Of a stretch of 64,000 bases of DNA, positions 37,601 to 48,860 are shown piece after piece; positions within the stretch are counted from its first letter, which is position 1; every line of letters begins with the position of its first letter. A model generated the notes under the pieces. It was not told where the DNA came from. It did not search any database and worked only from the letters and a program-made list of their open reading frames with translations. Made by a program: the position numbers and the translations under genes. The DNA comes from Elysia crispata (taxonomy: Eukaryota; Mollusca; Gastropoda; Plakobranchidae), in the NCBI GenBank assembly GCA_033675545.1, contig JAWDGP010006571.1, positions 1 through 64,000 on the forward strand, in the 5' to 3' direction.

Positions 37601-38004
37601 CTTCTGCCAGTTGTACTTGTACTTGGACTTTTGGTAGCTGATGTTGAACTTGTACTTCTTGTGGTTATAGTTGTAGATTTTGTAGTTGTAGTTCTAATTG
37701 TAGTTGTACTGTTTTACTTTTAGTTGTACTTGTACTTTTTGTACTTGTACTTGTACTTGTTGTAGTTGTAATTGTACTAGTACTTGTGATAGTTGTAGTT
37801 GTAGTTGTACTTAATGTAGTTGTTGTTGTACTTAATGTAGTTGTAGTTGTACCTGTTGTAGTTGTAATTATACCTGTTGTGGTTTTACTTGTACTTGAAC
37901 TTGTTGTAGTTGTAGTTTTAGTTGTACTTGTTGTAGTTGTACTTCTACTTGTCGTAGTTGTAGTTGTACTTGTACTTGTTGTAGTTAAAGATGAATTTAT
38001 ACTT
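34621..38004 (+). repeat. Variant-rich satellite with a marker C series
   Basis: The duplicated block paired with 26.66-26.88 kb (AAATAAAC 34869 to GTTGACCAT 35330) includes marker A at 35007. Marker C follows at 35610, 36474 (TAGCTAA), 37023 and 37635, continuing at 38085, with spacings of 864, 549, 612 and 450 bp. Several are preceded by GTACTTGGACTTTT or a close variant. Marker A is at 36303 (AGAGTTAAAC). No gene. Confidence 0.75.
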
Positions 38005-40475
38005 GTTGCAGTTGTAGTTGTATTTGTTGTAGTTATAAGTTCTGGTTGAACTTCGTGTAGTTGTACTTGTACTTGTACTTTTTATAGCTGATGTTGTACT
38101 TGTACTTGTTGTAGTTGTAGTTGTAATTGTAGTTGTACTTGTTGTAATAGTAGTTGGACATGTACTTGTTGTAGTTGTTGTTGTACTTGTTGTAGTTGTA
38201 GTTGTCACTTGTACTTCTTATAGATGTACTTGTAGATGTACTTGTTGTAGTTGTTAATGTATTTGTTGTAGTTGAAGTTGTAGTTGTACTTGTTGTAGAT
38301 GTTGTTGTTATTGTACTTGTTGTAGTGTTATTTGTAGTTATACTTGTTGTAGTTGTAGTTGTACTTTTACTTGTTATAGTTGTAAATGTAGTTGTACTTG
38401 TTGTAGTTGTAATTGTTATTGTACTTGTTGTGATTGTAGTTGTAGTTGTACTTTATGAAGTATTAGTTGTACTTGTTGTAGTTGTACTTGTACTTAATGT
38501 AGGTTTAGTCGTACTTAATGTAGTTGTTGTGGTAGTTGTACTTGTTATAGTTTAAGTTCTACTTGTACTTGTTGTAGTTGTATTTGTATTTGTTGTAGTT
38601 GTAATTGTAATTGTTGTAGTTGTAGTTGAAGTTGAACTTGTTTTAGTTTTATTTGTATTACTTGTTGGAGTTGTAGTTATATTAGTTTTAGTTTTACTTC
38701 TACTTGTCGTAGTTGTACTTGTACTTTTACTTGTTGTAGTTGTAGTTGTACTTAATGTATTTGCAGTTGTACTTGTTGTAGTTGTAGTTGTTCTTGTTGT
38801 AAGTGTAGTTGTACTTGTTGTTGTTGTAGTTGTATTTGTACTTGTACTTGTTGGAGTTGTAGTTGTACTTGTACCTGTTGTAATTGTAGTTTTATTTCTT
38901 ATAGTTGTAGTTGTACTTCTTGTTGTTGTAGTTGTACTTGAACTTGTTAAAAATATAGTTGAAGTTGTATTTGTTGTAGTTGTAGTTGTAGTTGTACTGT
39001 ACTTGCTGTAGTTATAGTTGTATTTATTGTAGTTGTAGTTGTACTTGTAGTTATAGTTGTCCTTGTAGTTGTAGTTGTACTTGAACTTGTTTTAGTTGTA
39101 ATTGTACTTGTTGTAGTTGTAGTTGTACCTGTTGTAGTTGTAGTTGTACTTGTTGTAGTTGTAAGATAACTTGTACTAGTTGTAGTTGGAGTTAGACTTG
39201 TTGTATTTGTAGATGTACTTGCACTTGTACATGTTGTAGTTGTAGTTGTACTTGTTGCAGTTGTAATTGTACTTGTTGTAGTTGTAGTTGTACTTGTGGT
39301 AGTTGTACTTATTGTAGTTCTACTTGTACGTGTTGTAGTTATATTTGTACTTATACTTGTACTTGTTGTATTTGTACTTGGTGTAGTTGTACTTTTACTT
39401 GTACTTGTTGTAGTTTTAGTTGTACTTGTTGTAGTTTTAGTTGTACATGTTGTAGTTGTAGTTGTATTTGTTGTATTTGTTTTAACTGTAATTGTCCTTT
39501 TTGTAGTTGTAATTGTACTTGGTAAAATTGTAGTTGTACTTGTACTTCACGTAGTTGTAGTTGTACTTGTTGTAGTTGTAGTTGTATATCTAGTTGTACT
39601 TGTTGTAGTTGTAGTTGTACTTGTAATTGTTGTAAATGTAGTTGTAGTTGTACTTGTTGTAGTTTTAGTTGTACTTGTTGTAGTTGTAGTTGTAGTTGTA
39701 CTTGTATTTGTTGTATATTTAAGTGTACATGTTGTATTTGTAGTTTTACGTGTACTTGTTGTAGTTGTAGTTGTACTTGTTGTATTTGTCTTTCTTATAG
39801 TTGTAGTTGTACTTGTACTTGCTTTAGATGTAGTTGTATTTGTTTTAGATGAAGTTATACTTGTTTTAATTGTAGTTGTATTTGTTGTAGTTATAGATAT
39901 ACTTGTTCTTGTTCTAGTTGTACTTGTACTTGTTGTAGTTCTAGTTGTACTTGTTGTAGTTGTAGTTATACTTGTTGTAGTTCTAGTTGTACTTCTTGTA
40001 GTTGTAGTTGTACTTCTTAATTTGTAGTTGTACCTATTGTAGTTGTATTTTTAATTGTTGTAGTTGTAGTTGTACATGTACTTGTTGTAGTTGCACTTGT
40101 TCTTGTTGTAGTTTTACTTTTTCTTTTGTAGTTGTACTTGTACTTGTTCCAGTTGTACTTGTACTTGTACTTGTTGTCGATGTAGTTGTAGTTGTATTTG
40201 TTTTAGTTGCAATTGTGCTGTTTGTAGTTGTAATTGTAATTGTTAAAGTTGTAGTTATACTTGTACTTCTTGTAGTTGTAGTTGTACTTGTTGTAGTTGA
40301 AATTATAGTTATAGTTGTAGTTGTTATAGTTGGTGTTATACTTGTTGTAGTAGTAGTTTTACTTGTACTTGTTGTAGTTTTCTTTGTACTTTTACTTGTT
40401 GTAGTTGTAAATGTACTTGTTGTAGTTGTACTTGTACTTTTACTTTTGTAATTTTACTTGTACTTGTTGTAGTTG
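38005..40475 (+). repeat. Segmental duplication, copy 2 (pairs with 1,099-3,613)
   Basis: This is collinear with 1,099-3,613 by the anchors listed there. It lacks about 33 bp present in copy 1 near 3,396-3,428. Its marker B is the intact TCGATG at 40177, where copy 1 reads TCAATG at 3282. The right end joins marker A (GGAGTTAGAC at 40475), whereas copy 1 continues with consensus units, so the breakpoint lies near 40,470. Identity is clearly higher than between random parts of the array, but substitutions and small indels are frequent, so it is not recent. Confidence 0.85.
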
Positions 40476-42359
40476 GAGTTAGACTTGTTGTTTTTGTAGA
40501 TGTACTTGTACTTGTTGTAGTTGTAGCTGTAGTTGTAGTTGTACTTGTTGTAGTTGTAGTTGTACTTCTTGTAGTTGTACTTGTAGCTGTACTTGTTGTA
40601 GTTGTAGTTGTAGTTGTACTTGTTCTAGTTGTAGTTGTACTTGTACTTGTTGTAGTTGTAATTCTAGTTGTACTTGTTGTAGTTGTAGTTGTACTTGTAT
40701 TTGTACTTGTTGTAGTTGTAGTTGTACTTCTTATAGTTGTAGGTGTACTTGTAGTTGTTGTAGTTGTAGTTGAAGTTGTACTTGTTATTGTTGTATTTGT
40801 AGGTGTACTTGTACTAGTTGTAGTTGCAGTTGTACTTATACTGGTTGTAGTTGTAGTTGTAGTTGTACTTGTTGTAGTTGTAGGTGTACTTGGACTTGTT
40901 GTAGGTGTATGTGTACTTGTTGTAGTTTTTGTAGTTGTACTTGTACTTGTTGTAGTTCTAGTTGTAGTTGTACTTATAGTTGTGCTTGTTGTAGTTGTAG
41001 TTGTACTTGTTGTTGTTGCAGTTGTACTTGTACTTGTTGTGGTTGTAATTCCACTTTATGTAGTTGTAGTTCTGCTTGTTTTTGTTGTTGTACTTGTACT
41101 TGTACTTGTAGTTTTAGTTGTACATTTTGTAGTTTTAGTTGTACTTGTTTTAGTAGTAGTTGTAGTTGTAGTTGTTTTTGTTGTAGTTGTAGTTGTACTT
41201 GTTGTAGCTGTAGTTGTAGTTGTACTTGTTGTAGTTGTAGTTGTAAATGTACTTGTTGTAGTTGTAGTTGTACTTGTACTTGTTGTAGTTGTAGTTGTTA
41301 TACTTGTTGTAGTTGTAGTTGTAGTGGTACTTGTTGTAGTTGTACTTGTTGTAGTTGTACTTGTTGTAGTTCTAGTTGTAGTTATATTTTTGTAGTTGTA
41401 GTTGTAGTTGTACTTGTTGTAGTTGTAGTTGTAGTTATATTTTTGTAGTTGTAGTTGTACTTGTTGTAGTTGTAGTTGTACTTGTTAAGTTGTAGTTGTA
41501 CTTGTTGTAGTTGTAGTTGTACTTGTTGTAATTGTATTTGTAGTTGTACTTGTTTGTAATTATAGTTGTAGTTGTACTTTTTTTAGTTGTAATTAAAGTT
41601 GTACTTGCTGTAGTTGCAGTTGTACTTGTTGTAGTTGTAGTTGTACTTGTACTTGTTGTAGTTGTAGTTTTAGTTGTTGTAGTTGTAGTTGTAGTTGTTG
41701 TAGTTGTTGTTGTAGTTCTAGTTGTACTTGTTGTACTTGTACTTGTTGTAGTTGTAGTTGTACTTGTTGTAGTTGTAGTTTTATATTGTAGTTTTACTTG
41801 TTGTAGTTGTAGTTTTATATTGTAATTGTACTTGTTGTAGTTTTAGTTGTACTTGTAATTGTTGTATTTGTACTTGTACTTATTGTAGTTGTAGTTGTAC
41901 TTGGTGTAGTTGTAGTTGTACTTGATGTAGTTGTATTTGTACCGTTACTTGTTGTAGATGTACTTTTAGTTCTATATATTGTAGTTGTATTTGTCCTACA
42001 TGTAGTTGCAGTTGTAGTTGTAGTTGTACTAGTTCTAGTTCTAGTTTTACTTGTTATAGTTTTAGGTGTACTTGTACTTGTTGTAGTTGTAGTTGTGGTT
42101 ATACTTGTATTTAATGTATTATTAGTTGTAAATGTACTTGTTGTAGTTGTAGTTGTACTTGTACTTGTTGTATTTTTGTAGTTGTAGCTGTACTTGTTAT
42201 AGTTGTAGATGTAGATGTACTTATTGTAGCTGTAGTTGAAGTTGAAGTTGTACTTGTAGTTTTACTTGAAAATGTACTTGTTGTAGTAGTAGTTGTACTT
42301 GTTGTAGTTGTAGTTGTAAATGTACTTGTTGTACATGTAGTTGTAGTTTTACTTCTTGT
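40476..42359 (+). repeat. Mixed satellite with short frame-breaking tandems
   Basis: Marker A at 40475 opens the stretch. Two small duplications have periods that are not multiples of three. TTATATTTTT is at 41382 and 41435 (53 bp); TTTTATATTGTA is at 41779 and 41813 (34 bp). Both break the triplet phase. G-word runs are common at 41,650-41,720. Confidence 0.75.
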
Positions 42360-45300
42360 AGTTGTAGTTGTAGATGTAGTTGTAGTTGTACTTGTTGTAG
42401 TTGTAGTTGTAGTTGTACTTGTTGTTGTAGTTGTAGTTGTACTTGTACTTGTTGTAGTTGTAGTTGTACTTGTACTTGTTGTAGTTGTAGTTGTACTTGT
42501 TGTAGTTGTAGTTGTATTTGTACTTGTTGTAGTTGTAGTTGTAGTTGTACTTGTTGTAGTTGTAGTTGTACTTGTACTTGTTGTAGTTGTAGTTGTAGTT
42601 GTACTTGTTGTAGTTATAGTTGTAGTTGTACTTGTTGTAGTTGTAGTTGTACTTGTACTTGTTGTTGTTGTAGTTGTAGTTGTACTTGTTGTAGTTGTAG
42701 TTCTACTTCTTGTAGTCGTAGTTGTAGTTGTACTTGTTGTAGTTGTAGTTGTAGTTGTACTTGTTGTAGTTGTAGTTGTAGTTGTACTTGTTGTCGTTGT
42801 AGTTGTAGTTGTACTTGTTGTAGTAGTATTTCTATTTGTACTTGTTGTATTTGTAGGTATACTTGTGGTTGTAATTGTACTCTTGCTTGTTGTAGTTGTA
42901 GTTGTACTCTTACTTGTTTTAGTTGTAGTTGTATATGTTGTAGTTGGATTTATAGTTGTACTTGTTGTAGTTTTAGTTGTAGTGTACTTGTTGTAGTTGT
43001 AGTTCTACTTGTACTTGTTGTAGTTGTAGTTATATTTGAACGTGTTGTAGTTGCTTTTGTACTTGTTGTAGTTATAGTTATAGTTGTTGTTGTTATAGTT
43101 GTACTTGTTGTATTTGTAGCTGTACTTGTACTTGTTGTAGTTGTAGTTGTACTTGTTGTAGTTTTTGTTATATATGTTGTAGTTGTAGTTGTAGTTGAAT
43201 TTGTTGTATTTGTATTTGTCCTTGTACTTGTACTTGTTGTAGTTGTAGTTTTACTTGTACTTGTTGTAGTTGTAGTTGTACTTGTTGTAGTTGTAAATGT
43301 AGTTGTAGTTGTTGTAGTTGTAGTTGTAGTTGTTGTAGTTGTAGTTGTAGTTGTAGTTGTACTTGTTGTAGTTGTAGTTGTACTTGTTGTAGTTGTAGTT
43401 GTACTTGTTTTAGTTGTAGTTGTACTTGTACTTGTTTTACTTGTAGTTCTGGTTGTACTTGTTGAAGTTGTAGTTGAAGTTGTACTTGTTAAAGTTGTAG
43501 TTGTACTTGTTGTAGTTTAAGTTGTACTTGTTGTAGTTGTAGTTGTACTTGTACTTGTTGTAGTTGTACTTGTAGTTGTACTTGTTGTAGTTGTAGTTGT
43601 ACTTGTACTTGTTGTAGTTGTAGTTGTACTTGTTGTAGTTGTATTTTTTGTAGTTGTACTTTTTGTAGTTGTAGTTGTACTTGTACTTGTTGTAGTTGAA
43701 GTTGTAGTTGTTGTAGTTGTGGTTGTACTTCTTTTAGTTGAAGTTGTACTTGTACTTGTTGTAGTTCTAGCTGTAGTTGTAGTTCTAGTTGTAGTTGTAG
43801 TTGTACTTGTTTTAGTTGTACTTATACTTTTACTTGTTGTAGTTGTATTTGTAGTTGTACTTGTACTTGTTGTAATTGTAATTGTAGTTGTAGTTGTAGT
43901 TGTACTTGTACTTGTTGTAGTTGTAGTTGTACTTGTACTTGTTGTAGTTGTAGTTGTACTTGTACTTTTCGTAGTCGTAGTTGTACTTGTTGTAGTTGTA
44001 GTTGTACTTGTACTTGTACTTGTTGTAGTTATAGTTGTACTTGTACTTGTTGTAGTTGTAATTTTACTTCTTGTAGGAGTAGTTGTAGCTATTCTTGTTA
44101 TAGTTGTAGTTGTACTGTTGTAGTTGTAGTTGTACTTGTTGTAGTTGTAGTTATAGTTGTACTTGTTGTTGTTGTAGTTGTATTTGTTGTAGTTGTAGTT
44201 GTACTTATACTTGTTGTAGTTGTAGTTGTATTTGTACTAGTTGTAGTTGTAGTTGTACTTGTTGTAGTTGTAGTTGTAGTTGTACTTGTTGTAGTTGTAG
44301 TTGTACTTGTATAGTTGTACTTGTATTTGTTGTAGTTGTAGTTGTAGTTTTACTTGTTGTAGTTGTAGTTCTAGTTGTACTTGTTGTAGTTGTAGTTGTA
44401 CTTGTTGTAGTTGTAGTTGTAGTTGTACTTGTTGTAGTTGTAGTTGTAAATATACTTGTACTTGTTGTAGTTGTATTTGTACTTGTTGTAGTTGTAGTTC
44501 TACTTGTTTTAGTTATTGCTGTACTAGTACTTGTTTAAGTTGCTGTTGCAGTTGTACTTGTTCTAGTTGTATTTGTAATTGTACATGTTGTAGTTGTAGT
44601 TTTAGTTGTACTTGTTTTAGTTGTAGTTGTCCTTGTTGTAGTTGTAGTCTTAGATATACTTGTTGTAGTTGTAGTCGTCATTGTTGTTGTACTTGTTGTA
44701 GTTGTAGTTGTACTTGTAAACTTTTTAGTTCTACTTGTACTTTTTTAGTTGTAGTTATAATTTTACTTGTTGTTGTTGTAATTGTATTTGTTGTATTTGT
44801 AGTTGTAGTTGAACTCGTTGTAGGTGTAGTTGTACTTGTTGTTATTGTAGTTGTAGTTTTACTTATTGTAGTTGCAGTTGTTCTAGTTGTAGTTGTAGTT
44901 GTAAATGTACTTATTGTACTTTTAGTTGTAGTTGTACTTGTTATATGTGTAGATGTTCTTGTACTTGATGTAGTTGTAGTTGTACTTGTTGTAGTTGTAG
45001 TTGTAGTTGTACTTGTACTTGTTGTAGTTGTAGTTGTACTTGTTATAGTTGTAGTTGTAGTTGCACTTGTTGTAGTTTTAGTTTTAGATTTACTTGTTGT
45101 AGTTGTAGTTGTAATTTTTGTAGTTGTAGTTTTAGTTTTACTTGTTGTACTTGTTGTTGAAGTTGCACTTGTTTAGTTGTAGTTGTACTTGTTCTAGTTG
45201 AAGTTGTACTTGTACTTGTTGTTGTTGTTGTAGTTGTACTTGTTGCAGTTTTAGATGTAGTTGTAGTTGTACTTGTTGTAGTTGTACTTGTACTTGGACT

Positions 45301-46400
45301 TGTTGTAGTTGTAGTTCTACTTGTTGTAGTTGTAGTTGTAGTTGTACTTGTACTTGTTGTAGTTGTAGTTCTACTTGTTGTAGTTGTAGTTGTACTTGTT
45401 GCAGTTGTATTAGTACTTGTACTTGTTGTAGTTGTAGTTGCAGTTGTCCTTGTTGTAGTTGTAGTTGTAGTTGTACTTGTTGTAGTTGTAGTTGTACTTG
45501 TTGTAGTTGTAGTTGTACTTGTACTTGTTGTAGTTGTAGTTGTACTTGTTGTAGTTGTAGTTGTAGTTGTAGTTGTACTTGTTGTAGTTGTAGTTGTAGT
45601 TGTACGTGTTGTAGTTTTAGTTGTAGTTTTTCATGTACTTGTTGTACTTGTAGTTGTAGTTGTACTTATTGTAGTTGTAGTTGTACTTGTTGTAGTTTTA
45701 ATTATATTTGTGCTTGTTGTAGTTGTAATTGTAGTTGAATTGTTGTAGTTGTAGTTGTAGTTGTTGTTGTTGTAGTTGTAGTTGTGGTTGTAATTGTACT
45801 TGTTGTAGTTGTAGTTGTAGTTTTACTTGTTGTAGTTGTAGTTGTACTTGTACTTGTTGTAGTTGTAGTTTTACTTGTTGTAGTTGTAGTTGTACTTGTT
45901 GTAGTTGTATTTGTACTTGTACTTGTTGTAGTTGTAGTTGTACTTGTTGTAGTGTAGTTGTACTTGTTGTACTTGTACTTGTACTTGTTGTAGTTGTATT
46001 TCTACTTGTTGTAGTTGTTGTACTTGTTGTAGTTGTAGTTGTACTTGTACTTGTTGTAGTTGTACTAGTTCTAGTTGTAATTGTACTTGTTGTAGTTGTA
46101 GTTGTACTTGTTGTAGTTTTAGTTGTATTTGTTGAAGTTGTAGTTATAGTTGTACTTGTTGTAGTTGTAGTTGTACTTGTACTTGTTGTAGTTATAATGT
46201 ATTTGTACTTGTTGTAGTTGTAGTTGTAGTTTTAGTTGTACTTGTTGTAGTTGTAGTTGTACTTGTTGTAGTTGTAGTTGTAGTTATACTTGTTGTAGTT
46301 GTAGTTGTACGTTTTGTAGTTGTAGTTGTAGTTCTACTTGTATTTGTTGTAGTTGTAGTTCTAGTTGTAGTTGTACTTGTACTTGTTGTAGTTATAGTTG
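42360..46400 (+). repeat. Longest homogeneous stretch
   Basis: About 4 kb with mostly consensus 21/27-mers, cleanest at 42,380-42,830, 43,230-43,420, 43,880-44,440 and 45,240-46,000. None of the markers A-D was seen between 40,475 and 46,494. Less regular patches occur at about 42,830-43,220 and 44,500-45,180. Inference: the most recently amplified or homogenised part of the window. Confidence 0.8.
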
Positions 46401-48101
46401 TACTTGTTGTAGTTGTAGTTGTAGTTGTACTTGTTTTAGTTGTAGTATTTGTACTTGTTGTCTGTGTAGTTTTACTTGTACTTGTACTTGTGGTAGCTGC
46501 TGTTGTACTTGTACTTGTTGTAGTTGTAGTTGTACTTGTTGTAGTTGTATTTGTAATTGTAGTTGTACTTCTTGTACTTTTAGTTGTACTTGTACTTGTT
46601 GTAGTTGTATTTGTACTTGCTGTAGTTGTAGTTGTAGTTGTACTTGTTGGAATTGTAGTTCTAGTTGTAGTTGTACTGTAGTTGTACTTGTAGTTGTACT
46701 TGTTCTAGCTGTAGTTGTACTTGTACTTGTTGTAGTTGTAGTTGTTGTTGCAGTTGAGTTGTACTTGTAGTTGTTGTAATTGTAGTTGTCGTTGTTGAAG
46801 TGAAATGTGCTTGTTGTAGGTGAAGTTGTGCTTGTTGTAGTTGTAGTTGTACTTTTACTTGTTGTAGTTGTATTTGTACTTGTTGTAGTGGTAGTTGTAG
46901 TTGTACTTGTTTTAGTTGTAGTTGTACTTTCAAATGTACTTGTTGTAGCTGTAGTTTTATTTGTTGTAGTTATAGTTTTAGTTGTATTTGTAGTAATACT
47001 TTTTGAAGTTTTAGTTATAGTTGTACTTGTACTTGTTGTAGTTGTAGTTGTACTTGTACTTATGTAGTTGTAGTTGTACTTGTACTTGTTGTTCTTGTAG
47101 TTGTAGTTGTACTTGTACTTGTTGTAGTTGTAGTTGTAATTGTTGGAGCTTTAGTTGTACTTGAATTTGTACTTTTAGTTTTAGTTGTACTTGTTGCAGT
47201 TGTCGTTTATTTTGTATTTTTCTAGTCGTAGTTCCACTTGTTATAGTTGTAGTTCTACTTGTTGTAGTTGTACTTGTACTTGTACTTGTTGTACTTGTAG
47301 TTGTACTTGTAGTTGTACTTGTAGTTTTGCTTGTTGTAGTTTCAGTTGTTTTTGTTGTAGTTGTAGTTGTAGTTGTACTTGTTGTAGTTGTAGTTGTACT
47401 TGTTGTAGTTGTAGTAATACTTGTACATGTTATAGTTGTACTTGTATCTTTGTTGTAGTTGTAGTTGTCTTTGTACTTGTAGTTGTACTTGTTGTAGTTG
47501 TAGGTGTATTTGTTATAGTTGTAGTTGTACTTGTACTTGTTGTACTTGCAAATGTACTTGTACTTAATGTAGTTTTAGTTGTTGTTGTACTTGTACTTGC
47601 AGCAGTTGTAGTTGTATTTGTATTTGTTGTACTTGTAGTTGTACTTGTACTTGTTGTAGTTGTAGTTGTACTTGTTGTAGTTGTAGTTGTACTTGTTGTA
47701 GTTGTAGTTGTACTTGTTGTAGTTGTAGTTGTACTTGTACTTGTTGTAGTTGTAGTTGTAGTTGTATTTGTTGTAGTTGTACTTGTTGTAGTTGTAAATG
47801 TAGTTGTACTTGTTGTAGTTGTATTTTTACTTGTACTTGTACTTTCTGTAGTTCGAGTTGTATTTGTTGTAGTTGTAGTTGTAGTTTTACTTGTTGTAGT
47901 TGTAGTTCTACTTTTTGTAGTTGTAGTTGTCCTTAAACTTGTATTTGTTGAAATTGTAGTTGTACTTTTTTTAGTTGTAATTATTCTTGTTGTAGTTATA
48001 GTTGTACTTCTACTTCTCGTACTTGTAGTTGTACTCGTTAGAGTTGTAGTTTTATTTGTTGTAGATGTAGTTGTACTTGCACATGTATTTGTTGTAGTTG
48101 T
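46401..48101 (+). repeat. Mixed satellite with one marker C
   Basis: TAGCTGCTG (marker C variant) is at 46494. A near-consensus patch lies at 47,640-47,780. Otherwise units are diverged, including AAATGTGC near 46,802 that also occurs near 6,998 (GTGAAATGTGCTTG in both). Confidence 0.7.
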
Positions 48102-48860
48102 AGGAATTCTTGTACTTGTTGTAGTTGGAGTTAGACTTGTTGTCCTTGTACTTGTACTTGTATTTGTTGTATTTGTAGTTGTAGTGGTACTTGTTGTAGT
48201 TGTAGTTATACTTGTCGTAGTAGTAGTACTTGGACTTGTAGTAGTCGTACTTGTACTTGTACTTGTTGTAGTTGTAGTTGTTGTTGTACTTGTTGTAGTT
48301 GTAGTTCTTCTTCTTCTAGTTGTCGTTGTACTTGAACTAGTTGTAGTTGTAATTGTACTTGTTGTAGTTGTAGGTGCTTTTGCAAGTGTTATAGTTGTAG
48401 TTGTACTTGTTGTAGTTGTAGTTGTACTTGTACTTGTTGTAGTTGTAGTTTTACTTGTACTTGTACTGTTGTAGTTGTAGGAAAACTTGTACTTGTTATA
48501 ATTGTAGTTGTACTTTGTGTACATGTAGTTGTACTTGTTGTACTTGTAGTTGTACTTGTATTTGTTGTAGTTGTAGTTGTACATGATGTAGTTGTAGTTA
48601 TAATTGTACTCGTTGTAGTTGTCGTTGTACTTTTACTTCTCGTAGTTGTAGTTGTACTTGTTGTAGTTTTAGTTTTACTTGTACTTGTACTTGTTGTAGT
48701 TGTAGGAATACTTGTACTTGTTGTAGTTGGAGTTAGACTTGTTGTCCTTGTAGTTGTACTTGTACTTGTATTTGTTTTAGTTATAGTTCTAGTTGTAGTG
48801 GTACTTGTTGTAGTTGTAGTTATATTTGTTGTAGTAGTAGTTGTACTTGGACTTGTTAAA
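48102..48860 (+). repeat. Two tandem units of about 0.6 kb
   Basis: The block starts AGGAAT at 48102 and again at 48704 (602 bp). Marker A follows at 48127 and 48729 (602 bp), then TTGTCCTTGTA, GTAGTGGTAC, a TTATA variant, GTAGTAGTAG and GGACTTG at 48232 and 48849 (617 bp). The same unit occurs at 8,985-9,460. Confidence 0.8.
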
